From positions 2,792,501 through 2,856,500 of the forward strand of contig CM040093.1 of the NCBI GenBank assembly GCA_022496805.1: a stretch of 64,000 bases of DNA, in the 5' to 3' direction. Below, piece by piece: positions 23,765 to 34,670 of the stretch. Position numbers and translations under genes: made by a program. The notes below the pieces were generated by a model. The model made no database searches, was not told the DNA's origin, and saw nothing but the letters and a program-made list of their open reading frames with translations. How positions within the stretch are numbered: position 1 is the first letter of the stretch; each line of letters begins with the position of its first letter. Origin of the DNA: Pohlia nutans (Eukaryota; Streptophyta; Bryopsida; Bryales; Mniaceae).

Positions 23765-25844
23765 TGTGTCTAAGGTCACGAATATTAGTACTGATTTGCA
23801 TTGGAGCTTCTCTTAGATCATTGCCAACATGATATTTTAATCACTATGAATGAGCGTCTTATGCCCAAGTTATGTCTGAACAGGTGGAGCTCACAACGGC
23901 TGAGAAACTGTCGTTAGCAGATAAAACAAGGGCGGAGAAGGGCTGCCTTGAAGCAATGCACGCTTCCCTAGAAGGACATATGCAGAAGTGTGAAGAACAA
24001 GGCCTTGCTGCGAGGATTGATGTGCAAGCGTCTTCCCTCGCTCCGAACATGGAGGGGGCCGATGGGTCGATGTTAGTCTCTGATAACGAGCCGCTTCCCG
24101 TTGTCGAGCAACGGCCAGATCCTGCGGCAATGCACCTCCAGTGGTGCACCGAGCTGGTCAATAGCCACGAGTCAAACTGGAGGGACTTGTCTTTGCAATT
24201 GGAGGTGGCCACTTCCGCTCTAAATGATTTAGAGCGACGGAGAGCTTTCCATGAATCATGTCACCACCTCTTGACGGAGCAGTTGATGGCGCTCTCGCAA
24301 CGCCGACTTGGAGTACAGCTTTGACCACATCCTTTGCCATATCCAATTGGACCTGCTAATCACGACACGTACAACCTTTGCGTTCAGCAGTGCGAGATGT
24401 GTTTGTTGGGCTTTCACTTCAACGATATCATTGTGTGTTCATGTCGGCACTTATATCACCCGTTTTGTGCTGCTTTGCACTTTAAAGACAACAACAAATG
24501 TGCAAATCCTTTGTACGGACAAGTCGTTTCTCTAGAATGGGCAAAGAGCTTTGGCTTTTGGGAATTTGATGCAGAACTTCTGGAAAAAGAAATATCCGAG
24601 GGGTGTGAAGGAGCGAGGATTGAGTATCTGAATCACAGACGGGATGCAGCTCTCAAGTCCTGCCCAAACGTCGGTAAGTCTCAGTTCTCAAATCATTGAC
24701 ACTCGTTCATTATCAAGGGTGGGTACGGCGTTTATGTTGAAATTTGTATGTTGTTTGGTGCTTCGATGTTTGGGGCTCTGTATTTCATCCAGCTTCTTTG
24801 TTGCTGCCTTGACCAATTAGAATGTGCTCAGTTTAGGGTATAGTCCGTATGTTCTGGTGAGTTCACATCATCAACTTCTCTAACGTTGAGTACGAAAGAT
24901 GGAAACCTTAGTGTTATTATCTGCAGTGGGAGATAACGTAGTTTTCTTAGCAGTAATCCTTGATGCAAGTGTTCGTTATGTGCAAAGATTTTCTTGTGCA
25001 TGGAGTTTTTCTTTATTGTCGTTGCAATCTTGTTCAGAGTTTTTTTTAGTGCTTTTCCAAATGAAACGTTGCATCTCACTTTCCTTTGGTGAATTTCTGT
25101 CTTAGAATCGGGATTGGGCAGTGAAATGCAACGCATCGTGACGTTCACCATTTGCATTTGATTAAGTTTTGCTAGTAAGGAATTTTTTTGGAAAGAGGCC
25201 TGTTCAATAATAGTACTTAGTGACCTGCTAGCAGTTAGCGCGCTTACCAAAGTGGAGAGAAGATGATGTTCAGACCTTTGTTCTTACTGTGGCTTTTTGG
25301 GGTGACAGTTTTTCATCATTCTTTCATGTATGATATCCGTGTCAGTTAACTTCAGCACATTTTTAGTCATTGGAAAGACATCCGCTGTGACGTATCAAGT
25401 GCTTGGTCTTTAGGCTTCCAGAGAATGGTCCAGGTCCTGTTTTATGATCGGTCGGTTGTGAACAAAGGAAAGGCAATTTTGTACTGATTTGTTTGTTATA
25501 ACAGATGTAACCGAAGGTTTCGTGGTTTGCAATGCATGTGTGAATTACCTCAGTGTCGTCGGGCTTTAAGTACAATGGAGGTTCTTTTTTTGATGACTTG
25601 AAAAGTTGGTTGAGAACTAAGGAAGGCAGTGTGCTCTGTTTCTATAACCAGGGTTTCGTGGTTTGTTCAATCAATGCATGTGTGAATTAATTCCGTGTCG
25701 TGTGTTGGGCTGAAATGATGCAAGTAGGATAACCTGTGGCGGGGTTTTTGTTTTTGTTTGATGCAACCAATGCAGAGAGTGGTACACTTAGCTGAGGCCT
25801 TTGTGGAATCAACGTGCACTAATGTCCACATAGTGTGAGTTTAG

Positions 25845-26335
25845 ATGTATCAAGCATCGTGTGCTTGACGATGCATGAAGGTGCTGCAAAAGTGTCATTA
25901 GGTGTACACCGTGGAGTGCTTGAAGTGCACAATCTTGGACGACTGTGCATCAATGTGTGTAGCTGTGCAACTTGTTGCAACAAGGTACACGAGCTGGTTG
26001 CATATTAGTGCACACCATTGCATTGTTTAGCACTGGTTGCAACGAGCTGTACCTTATTGCAGTATGTTGGTGCGTCAATTGTGTTCCCATGCAAGATGTT
26101 GCACCTTGCTGCACCGAGGTACATATGAGAGCAGTTTCATGCTCATTGGTGCTGAATCTTGCAGAATGGTGATTATGACTGCATGATGGTGCGTTAATTG
26201 TATTTCCATGCCAGAAGTTGCATCAAGTTGCACAGAGGTGTAGTTTGATGCGCATCGGTGTACCTTGCTGCAGAATGCTGCAAGTGACTGCATGTTCGTG
26301 CTTCGTTTTTGCTCCCATGCTAATTAATTTCTGTG
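25845..26335. repeat. TGCA-rich degenerate tandem array in an intron
   Basis: Words such as TTGCA, GTGCA and GCTGCA recur every 10-20 bases. A longer unit of about 127 bp is visible: GGTGCGT(C/T)AATTGT(G/A)TT(C/T)CCATGC starts at about 26069 and again at about 26197. It ends next to the exon at 26357. The words GCAAGTGACTGCATGTTCGT also occur in the intron near 23683. Confidence 0.6.
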
Positions 26336-28256
26336 CAATGTGTGGGTGAGTGCTAGGATCTTCGCTACAAGAAGGGATAGATCGATACTCTTTTGGGACC
26401 AACACTTGTAGCATTGGAGACTCTTCTCACCTGCGCAGTACTACTGCCTTTTTGGGCTCTACTTCCGTGCCGGCATTGGGAAAAACCAGGTGGGCTCCTC
26501 CGATACCCAAGGCTGAGCTCTTCAATTCGGCAATAAAGAAAATAAATGGAAAGGAGCCTTGCTTTGATACAATTACTCTCGACGATGATGAAGATCCAAC
26601 ACCTCGGGCCTTCGATTTTATCCCTGAGAGAGTAAAGGTCGAGGATGACGGTCTGTTACAAGACGATCGCCTTGTATTATCGAGCGACTCTCTTGAGGTA
26701 CTCCCGGCATCAAAGGGACTTGTCCGCATCACGCCACCTGTTAGCGAGGGAAGTGAGGACGACGCATTCCAAGAGTCACCACGGCTGAAGTTAAGACGGT
26801 CTTCCAGAGATAAGAGCACTAAATCAGCAAAGGCAATTGAAGCTGCATCTTCTTTGGGAAAAGCGGTGCTCGTTGCTACTCCAGGGAGTTCCAAGGGTGT
26901 TGGATTGCCCAAGCCAGGCACAGATCGGAGAAACCTACGAAGTGCGACAAACATCCAGCTTGCACAGGATTTGGAGAAGAAGAAAACGGAGTCCAAGAGT
27001 CCTTCGAATGCACAGGAGAAGAAGAAACCTCGAGCCAGCAAGCGCAAGTTAGGTAGTGCCGGCAAGTGAAGCTTCTTTTTTTAGGTAGAACTTTGGTTGT
27101 TGTGCTTCATTGTGTGGAATCTTGATAGATAATGTCTGTGTTGAGTTTATATGTTGCAGCTTAGTTCTTGGTCAACAAATGATTATGGCCCGTGTTGTTC
27201 AAATCTATGTACAACGCCACATATGGCTTATCCATTATCTAATTATTTACCGGCTTAGTTACTTTGACATTTGTGTAGAGTGCTTGATTAAGGTTGCGTA
27301 AAATGCACAAATGTCAAGGGCACTGAAGCTGGTGAGTAATTAGCAAGGGAATTCGTGGAGGCTCTGCATTTTGGTCATCTTTCAACAACCAGGTGACCTT
27401 GAAAACATTAACATGTAGTGTGTATGCTCACCTGTGCATTCTTATTTGGACTTGATTGGGACAGATTCTCTAAAGGACCAGCTTCAAAACATTATTGGCA
27501 CTGGCCGTTTGATTACCATGCATCTTCAATCATTGGCAAAAGAGAACAGCGCTTTAAGAGGGACAACCATCTTTTTCATCAAGCCTACTGAGCATTCAAA
27601 GTAATTGACATCAGCAAGTCAAGTTTTAAAGTCAAGTTTTTTGTTTAAGAATATGATGTCTTACATGGTCTAAGTATTGAGTTTATAGATATTAACCCTT
27701 GTCATTGCAGGCATGTTGGTGCTTCGGAGCTCGCTGCTGCAACATTGTTGAAACTCAAGGAGGATGCTACTGTAAATGGTGCAGAAGTGGTCGACGAAGT
27801 GTGCCAGTCCTTAACGCATGCTATTTATTACCGCTCGTCATTCACTAATCTAAAATATCATGCCATCATGGACAGGTGAGACATGATTCTTGCTTTTATT
27901 TCATTGCTTTGAGTTTTGAAACTTCTCTTGAGATAATCTGACATTGTGTAGTGTGAATGTCACAGCCTAAGTTCGGAGTGCGATCGCACTATCATGAAGT
28001 TTTCTTCTTTCTGGACTGGAAGAGTGATTTATTTAGTATACCACAACTGGTTGGTGGATAGCCTGGCAGCGAAGCAAATATTGTCTCCGTCTCAATATTT
28101 GATACCGTATTGATGTCCTTAACATTTAATATCACGTTTGAAAGTCAACATTTGCTCTTTGCTGGTTTGTCATTTCTCATTTAAGACTGTGAATTCTTGG
28201 TCCTTTAAGCGTCAATGGGTTTTTTTTCACGTCAATCATCTGTTGGTGTCAGATGA

Positions 28257-29401
28257 TTAACAAAGCTTGCTTCGATGCCTGCCATGCTGAGTAGATTCCC
28301 TTTGACTTTGAAGACTTCCAGTAGCCGCCTCCGGAGTCTAGTTATCAACTTCCTCAGTTTGACCAGACGAACATTTCGCATTATGGCCATGGCTATCACA
28401 ACTGGCCTCCTTACCATGATCCCAAAAATTATTAAAGACGAACTCTTCTTTCATGCTGGTACGTACGTCAATTTGAATTACAAAAAGTGTGCTGCAACAG
28501 TTTCGTGAGCTGCCCAGATCTTTGAATAAACAGAGAAAGTATCTTTCAAATTTGCAAAACTGTAAGCAGTAGTGTTTAGAACGTAGTGAAAGATTCCATA
28601 CCAGAAATAGTTACAGAATGATAGTGGAATTATACCAGAAATGTTCTAGAATGCTGATGCATGGAATCCATGGATCTTTCTTGAACTGCACGTACTCAAG
28701 GGTCCGCAGAGGACGATGAAACCGATAGTGGTACTGATGTAGTTATGCTAGGCAGTCCCTGAAGATCTTACTAAACTTGTTGATTTCAAAACTTCCCTCT
28801 TGTTCTCTTCGTGCATATAATGGAGGATCAGAAGTTGAGCTTCTTTGGTTCTTCATCTTTAATGCTTGATGAACTGGTTTTCAACCAGACAGTTCTTTGA
28901 AAGTGCTAGCTGAATCTTGGAGTCTGGTGATTGAAACCTAGCTAGTACTGATATGGATTTGTTATGGGTTTAGGTGTAGTATAGCTCTCATGTGTACAGG
29001 TATTCGATCTCACAATCTTACCTGGGAAATTAGGTTTATCGAAGCGACTAGAGTAGCTGAATAGATAGTCACTGTAATAGGTAGTCACTGTAAAGGAACT
29101 AGAATGGCTTCGTTACTTTTTCTGATTGTGGGATTTCAAGCTTCTTATAGTGAAATGACTAAGGTACTACAGTTGTTTTAGATTTTAATTCTTCCAGATG
29201 ATGTGTAAGGATTATTAGTTAGTAATTGGAACTTGAGGCATATCTTGCAGTAAAACATGGACTGGCCAGAGCTTTAACTTGTCTATGCCGGCTATTACAT
29301 ACACTTTTTTTTAGTTTATGTGCTGCGAGGATTGAGTGACCGTAAGAAATTTTGGACTTGTCAATGCCCCTTATAAGGTAGAAGACACTATTTGCATAAT
29401 C
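28257..29401. other. Intergenic, no recognised feature
   Basis: This stretch lies between the 3' ends of two convergent genes. A plus-strand 77-codon ORF (28275-28508) and its minus-strand partner have no recognisable domain and overlap each other. I see no structured repeat. Confidence 0.4.
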
Positions 29402-29640
29402 GTGATGGCATGATATGGGTACCTCCTACAAAAATAGTGTGATTTTCGGTAAATATCTTTTTGGTAAGAAAAAAGCATTGGAAAAATACAAAAATTAGAG
29501 GGTGTTTTAGACACCATGACTGTAACTATATATATGGTGTTAAAGACAAAACATTTAGTACAAATAAAATGAGTTAGACTGAAGTTACGCTATGTGAGAC
29601 GCGTAAAAGTGGTACCCATAGTAGGCTATTATTCATCACC
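29402..29640. repeat. Small MITE-like repeat related to the 639-2344 element
   Basis: The left end GTGATGGCATGATATGGGTACC and the inverted right end (GGTGATGAATAATA, then CTATGGGTACC) share GTGATG and TATGGGTACC. The latter word is also the terminus of the foldback element at 639-2344. Length is about 240 bp, AT-rich, no ORF. Confidence 0.4.
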
Positions 29641-29936
29641 AAGAGTGATTATTGGAAGATGTATGTTTCAAGCATTATAACATATAAAGGAGTAAGTTAG
29701 GAGGATACTGGAGTAGAGAAATTTTGAGGTATAAGATGCCAAAAAGCTTAAGGACAAAGGATTCATGGTTCTGAAATGACGAATCAATCAATCATATTCT
29801 CAAACTATAATTCAAATGGTCCAAAACGAAAGATGCATCAATTAAAGATCCATCAATGTAAACTTCCAAAACAAATGCAAGGATGCAAGACAATAAAGGT
29901 TTCAAACCTGTACAACCATCCCCCTCACAATAACCG

Positions 29937-32157
29937 TTACAATCTGGTTCCTTTGATTTTTTCCTCAATGCTCACCTTGTCGTCAAGGGAGAGGGAATAA
30001 ACAGGATCATCTCCTTGAACTCTATAGTCCTGGACAGGCATTGCAAACTTGACCGCCATGATGAGATCAGGAGGCACGTATGCAAATTTTGATGTGTCCA
30101 AGTAGACATAACTCAATTGTGACAACCCCCATTTTTGATAGTATCTAGCTTGCACTGCATAGTCTCCCGCTTCAAACTCAGGGCCCCAGTGACACTTAAA
30201 TGCCTCATGCACTAGAAAATTTTTACGAGTGCATGCAAGCACATAGAACAGGACGTTCTCCTTGTTGCCTTCCTCGACTGGCACGGCAAAGTTGTCCCCT
30301 AATTCCAGCACATCAGCAAGGCAGTCGTCTTCTCCTCCGAACTGTGACTGGTTACCGTCGCCCCATTCTTCCATTCGGTCTCTGACCACTCTGGGATTCT
30401 TCACATGGATTTTAACCAGGCGCCAATCTGATACATGGATCTTGTTTTCGCATTGTTCCCAATTTCCATGCGAACAAGGTGCGCAGAAGCAACTCAATTC
30501 ACGCACCATTAGCTTTGTAGGATCTGCAGAGGACACGGACGAAATTAAGTGTAGTCTTCGGGATCCATCAATGGTGTCAGCTTCCCATTTCTTGTGTCTA
30601 GAAACGGCCGTCTTCGGAATATGCCAGAATTTTCGAAACACGTCCACTTTTGGAGCCTTGTTCGGATTGACTGCGATGTAAGATGTCTCCACCCTATTGG
30701 ACAACATTTCCCTCAAAAAATTAACGACATCCTCTGCGCTTTGAAGCCTCCTGTTGCCATTTTGTATCTGCTCCCTCAACAACTTGGTCTTCACCACAGC
30801 GCCAGCTCCATCCCACTCACCTGTCCAACAGCATCAGGAAGTTCAAGGCATGTGAACATGGTGCCATGATGGTGCGCTGAGATGCAATTAAGATAATCTA
30901 CAAGAAAACCTCCATACCATTTTAGTGTAAATAAAATGACACTAAAATGACCTATATGCAGCCTACAATGAAAAAATGACACCAAAATAGTGTGGCTCCA
31001 CTTTTGCGATGAATGTATTAGAATGTTTGAGTTTATATGAATATAATTGGCAACTGAACATTGCAATCCAAATTTCGAAATCAATTGAGAAGAAACTTAC
31101 CTTTACCATGTGCTGTACCAAAATACTCCCATCTCATACTGCAACCGCTCGTTAAACCAAGCCATCTCCCAACAAAGAACATGCTATTGCATCCCTTGAA
31201 CTGCGCGGAAGAACCGTCCGAGAAAACAACATGCTCCGTGGGGCTGACCCCTAACTCCTTCAGCCATGTCCAATGCTGCAGCATACAATGTTGCACAAAA
31301 AAACTATCGTGCTTCTTATCGTCACTAATGTAAAAATGTGATTCTTTGACAATCTTAGAAGTATTACAAGCTTGATTCACCACCAACCTATAAGTGATGT
31401 GAACTAAAATTGTCACGGAGACTGTGTGATAATATTGTGACTGTACTTCATCCTGTGTCTGAAACTTGTAATTTTCAGAGAAATCGATGTGCGAAAGAAT
31501 TTGTCCCTCTCTTAGGCCTTCCATAGCAAGTTTACATTGGCTATCTTGCCATCTAGCAATGTAATTATGACTAATGAACTTCTGAAGAGTGGGTTTGAGA
31601 TATTTCACAAGTTCAAATGGTGTTGTTTCCTTGTACATCTCCTTCACAACCGTCTTGTTGTATCCAGTTTGAAGATCTCTTCCAACAGATACTCTTTGAA
31701 AGCGCCTCCAAATGACGGAAAGTTGAGAATCAGGATCTTCTTCTTGAGGACAAAACTTTAGTTTCCGCAGGACCCCGCAATCATTGCACATCCCGAGCAG
31801 ACACTCACGTTTGTGCCAGAGCTCGAAATCTCTTTTTGGACACACACAGCTTTCCCACAGCACAGTCGTACCAGAGTAATGCGCTTGATTTGCAGAGCAA
31901 CCATTGTTGCCGTTGGCACCCGGGGGAGCACACAAATCACAGAAATAAAACTCGGTATGATGCTTGTGGATTCCCAATCTCAAGTCACGCATTCTGTTCA
32001 AACCATCCTTTAGTAGTTGTATTTCAACATGGTATACGCAACAGCAAACATTCCTATCTCTAAGCGGTTTGACAAAAAATGGTCGTAGATAAACAAACGA
32101 ACGCTCTTGGATTTTGTGTCCTGGATTCTCTTCCTTGAATCTCAAGAAGAAATTAGT
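29937..32157 (-). CDS. HGKG transposase-like gene, two 3' exons
   Basis: This is the uninterrupted 3' part of the gene above: exon 32157-31101 (acceptor TTATTGCAG just upstream, donor GTAAGTTT at 31100), a 280-bp intron, and exon 30820-29937 ending in TAA. Together they encode about 646 residues without a stop. Cys-rich segments in the first exon (CDLCAPPG, CVCPKRD, CLLGMCNDCG) look like zinc-binding clusters. The HGKGEWDGAGA motif is made only after splicing, which supports the intron and past selection on the gene. Confidence 0.8.
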
Positions 32158-32214
32158 CTGCAATAACACAAGGTATGATATAGTTAATACGAAAACCTGC
32201 TAATAAAAGATGTA

Positions 32215-32660
32215 TGTTGAAGTAGCATGGCAGACACACCATGCATGTGCATCTTTGATGCACTCTATGCACCTCGTGTGCATGAGATGCATCACAGGAT
32301 GAGGGCTTGCACAGTAAGATCAGGAGGTGCACCTTGTGCTCACGAGGTGCATTAAGTGTAGAGAAGATGCACATTGTGTACATGGGATGAACCCTGTGAT
32401 CAAGGTGTGCACCTCCTAACCATGGGGTGCATCCTTTTGCACACTAAGTTCACCCTGTGAATAAAAGATGCACCTTGTGCGCACAGCATGCACCCCTTGA
32501 TCAGGGTATGCATCTACTAATCACATGGTGCACACACTGATGAGGAGGTGCGCTAACTGAGCTAGATTAGCACCACGTGCATATGAGTTGCATCCTGAGA
32601 TCAAAAGGTGCATCTCGTGATCAGAGTGTGCATCCCATGTGCACATGAACAGCAGTTCAT
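32215..32660. repeat. Minisatellite of about 20-bp units in the split intron
   Basis: More than twenty degenerate copies of a unit like GAGGTGCACCTTGTGATCAC stand in tandem. Phase drifts between 19 and 21 bp, and the constant core is (G/A)TGCA(C/T). It lies just upstream of the exon beginning at 32157. A second, differently organised TGCA-rich array occurs in an intron of the neighbouring gene (25845-26335). Confidence 0.75.
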
Positions 32661-32834
32661 GGACACCATCAACAAAAACTTTGCAACTCTCTGCACTAGA
32701 GTGCAATAATCACCACAAGTACAAAAGAAATTACACCATCCTGCAACAAGATGCAACGTTCTGCAACTAAAGCTACGCATTGCCGATACGTGCACCAGTA
32801 CAGAATGTGCTCTAGGACCTTTTTGCAAACCGTG

Positions 32835-33330
32835 AACCTCTCAAATTAGGGCAAAGTAAATGATTGAAACAGAGTCCTAACCCTCATGAACGATACAACG
32901 TCCTTGAAACTAAAACAATAGTCTCTTCTGTGACACTTGAAAAGTGAGAATTTTCCTCATGACTTTTCCAACTGAAAGTCGTGATAAGGAGAATTCGACC
33001 AAAGTGCACAGAAATCAAACGGGTCAAATTAGGGGTCGCTGAATGATAGCAAAGAGTCCTAACCCTCCTCAAGTCATCAAAAGCACAACGTCCTTGAAAC
33101 TAAACAATAGTCTCTTCTCTGACATTTCAATTGCTCACGGTAAGGGTTTAGGGTGAACAAGCACAGAGGAAGAGCAAGCATTCTACTGCAAAGATGCAAG
33201 AAAGCAATGGTTGCGAGTGCACAGATTAGAATGATTCTACAGTACCTAAACCTTAAACTCTCAAATTAGGACAAGCTACACGATTGCACAGAGTCTCAAT
33301 CATCATCAGGAAAAAAAAAACACAACTATG
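32835..33330. repeat. Three tandem degenerate units (about 180-235 bp) left of the CACTA element
   Basis: Each unit starts with CAAATTAGG and continues through GAGTC(C/T), ACGTCCTTGAAACTA, CAATAGTCTCTTCT and GAGAATTC/CTCACGG-like words. Starts are near 32844, 33026 and 33261. A further copy lies on the other side of the CACTA element (about 56590-56805), as expected if that element landed inside this array. Confidence 0.65.
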
Positions 33331-33396
33331 TTTTGTCCAATACTCCTCAGGCTTTTAGGGGTTAAAGAGTCCCGTTGGTAATGCTCTAAGTATGTT

Positions 33397-33424
33397 CACT
33401 ACAAGAAAACCAGCCCAATGTGAC
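33397..33424 (+). repeat. CACTA left terminal inverted repeat
   Basis: The 28 bp begin CACTACAAGAAAACCAGCCC and end AATGTGAC. They are identical to the inverted right end at 56182-56209 and are preceded by GTT. Confidence 0.97.
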
Positions 33425-33684
33425 TAGGTTTTATGACTACAATAGGACATAAACCAAAATGTGACTAGCACTGTTTGTAGTCATTTCGACTTAGTCGCTT
33501 CGGACAATGTGACTGGGGGTCATATCGGACACTTCTTGTTCCCAATGCTGCGTTCCCACACTGTTTTGGGACCTCAAAACGGGACCTGCAGTGGGACTTG
33601 GGACCATATGACTCTATATAGTCATACATTTATGACTACACGTAGTCATCTATATGCAAATAGCGACTGATTGGCATGACTATT

Positions 33685-34375
33685 TTTAGTGAGGTATGAG
33701 TCAATACATGACTGGTTTTATCACTACGCATAGTAGTGAGATGGTGACTGAATTGAGCCATACATTGAGTTGGGAGAATACGACTCATTGGAGTCACATC
33801 TATTTGACACCCCATAGTCACAAATACTGAAATAGCTTCTGAATGATATGACGAATTGTAGTGAGGTATCAGTCAATACATGACTAGTTTTATCACTACG
33901 CATAGTAGTGAGATGATGACTGAAATGCGTCATACATTGAGTTGGGAGAATAAGACTCTTTGGAGTCACATCTATTGGACTACCCATAGTCACGAATACT
34001 GAAATAGCTTCTGAATGCTATGACTAATTGTAGTGAGATATTAGTGACTGCATCAACGGTTTTATTACTACGCATAGTACTGTGGTGGTGACTGCATTAA
34101 GTCACACATAGACTTGGGATAATACGACTCTGTAGAGCCACATCAAAGTGACTATACATAGTCTCCAATGCTGAAATCATGAGATGGACATGACTAATTA
34201 TAGTGAGGTATTAGAGAATATAGCAATGGTTTGATCACTACGTATAGTGATGTGGTTGTGACTATATTGCATCATACACACACGTGAGATAATACGACGC
34301 TGTAAAGTCAAATATGCTTCACTACACATAGTCACCCATATCATCTGATGACTGCATGGAGTCCTTGTATACTCG
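33685..34375. repeat. CACTA subterminal tandem array, about 171-bp units, four copies
   Basis: Unit starts, marked by TAGTGAG(G/A)TAT(T/C/G)AG, lie near 33690, 33861, 34032 and 34201. Each unit contains a CACTACGCATAGT-like palindrome, AATACGACTC and several TGACT or AGTCA words. This position, just inside a TIR, is where En/Spm-type elements keep their TNPA-binding repeats. Confidence 0.75.
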
Positions 34376-34670
34376 TTTCTTTCACTATTGGGAGTCAAAT
34401 TTCAATATTAAATCGGAAGCATCAGACTAGGACTTGACTGTCCGTAGTCTAATGCAAACGTATGCCATGCAGTCGAATCTGCCATTCTTACGGTGCGTAG
34501 TCATAGATTTTAGTTTCAGATTAGGGTGATAATGAGATCTGTTGACTATTACAAGTCAACCGTGCGGTTGTGAGCACTGCGTCAGGTCATGCAAATGATT
34601 TTCACACATTTCATTGAAAGAGAAAATTCGGTGCTGAAACAGGATGCACTGCAACTGGAACTCGATCAGT

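Larger units (their letters stand above)
22019..28256 (+). pseudogene. Multi-exon gene with RING/PHD-like zinc cluster, unknown function
   Basis: I do not recognise the gene by name. Exons by splice signals: 22019-22802, 23884-24673, 26357-27052, 27465-27600, 27711-27875, then a stop at 28254-28256. The last four junctions keep phase (for example TTAG/GTAGTG at 27052 joining to ATTCTC). The first junction does not, so an exon or a different splice site is missed. Exon 1 is charged, with a lysine/arginine-rich middle. Exon 2 has a helical stretch followed by CEMCLLGF-x6-VCSCRHLYHPFC and a later Cys, a C2-CxC-H-H-C arrangement like RING or PHD fingers. Exon 3 is acidic/basic and low-complexity, ending KKKPRASKRKL. 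An in-frame TGA at 24322-24324 just before the finger suggests decay. It is convergent with the HGKG transposase gene, and a functional partnership with it is only a hypothesis. Confidence 0.6.

Noticed and set aside
25845..26335. CRISPR-like or other spacer array
   Set aside because: The units are degenerate tandem repeats without constant repeats and unique spacers, and the context is eukaryotic.
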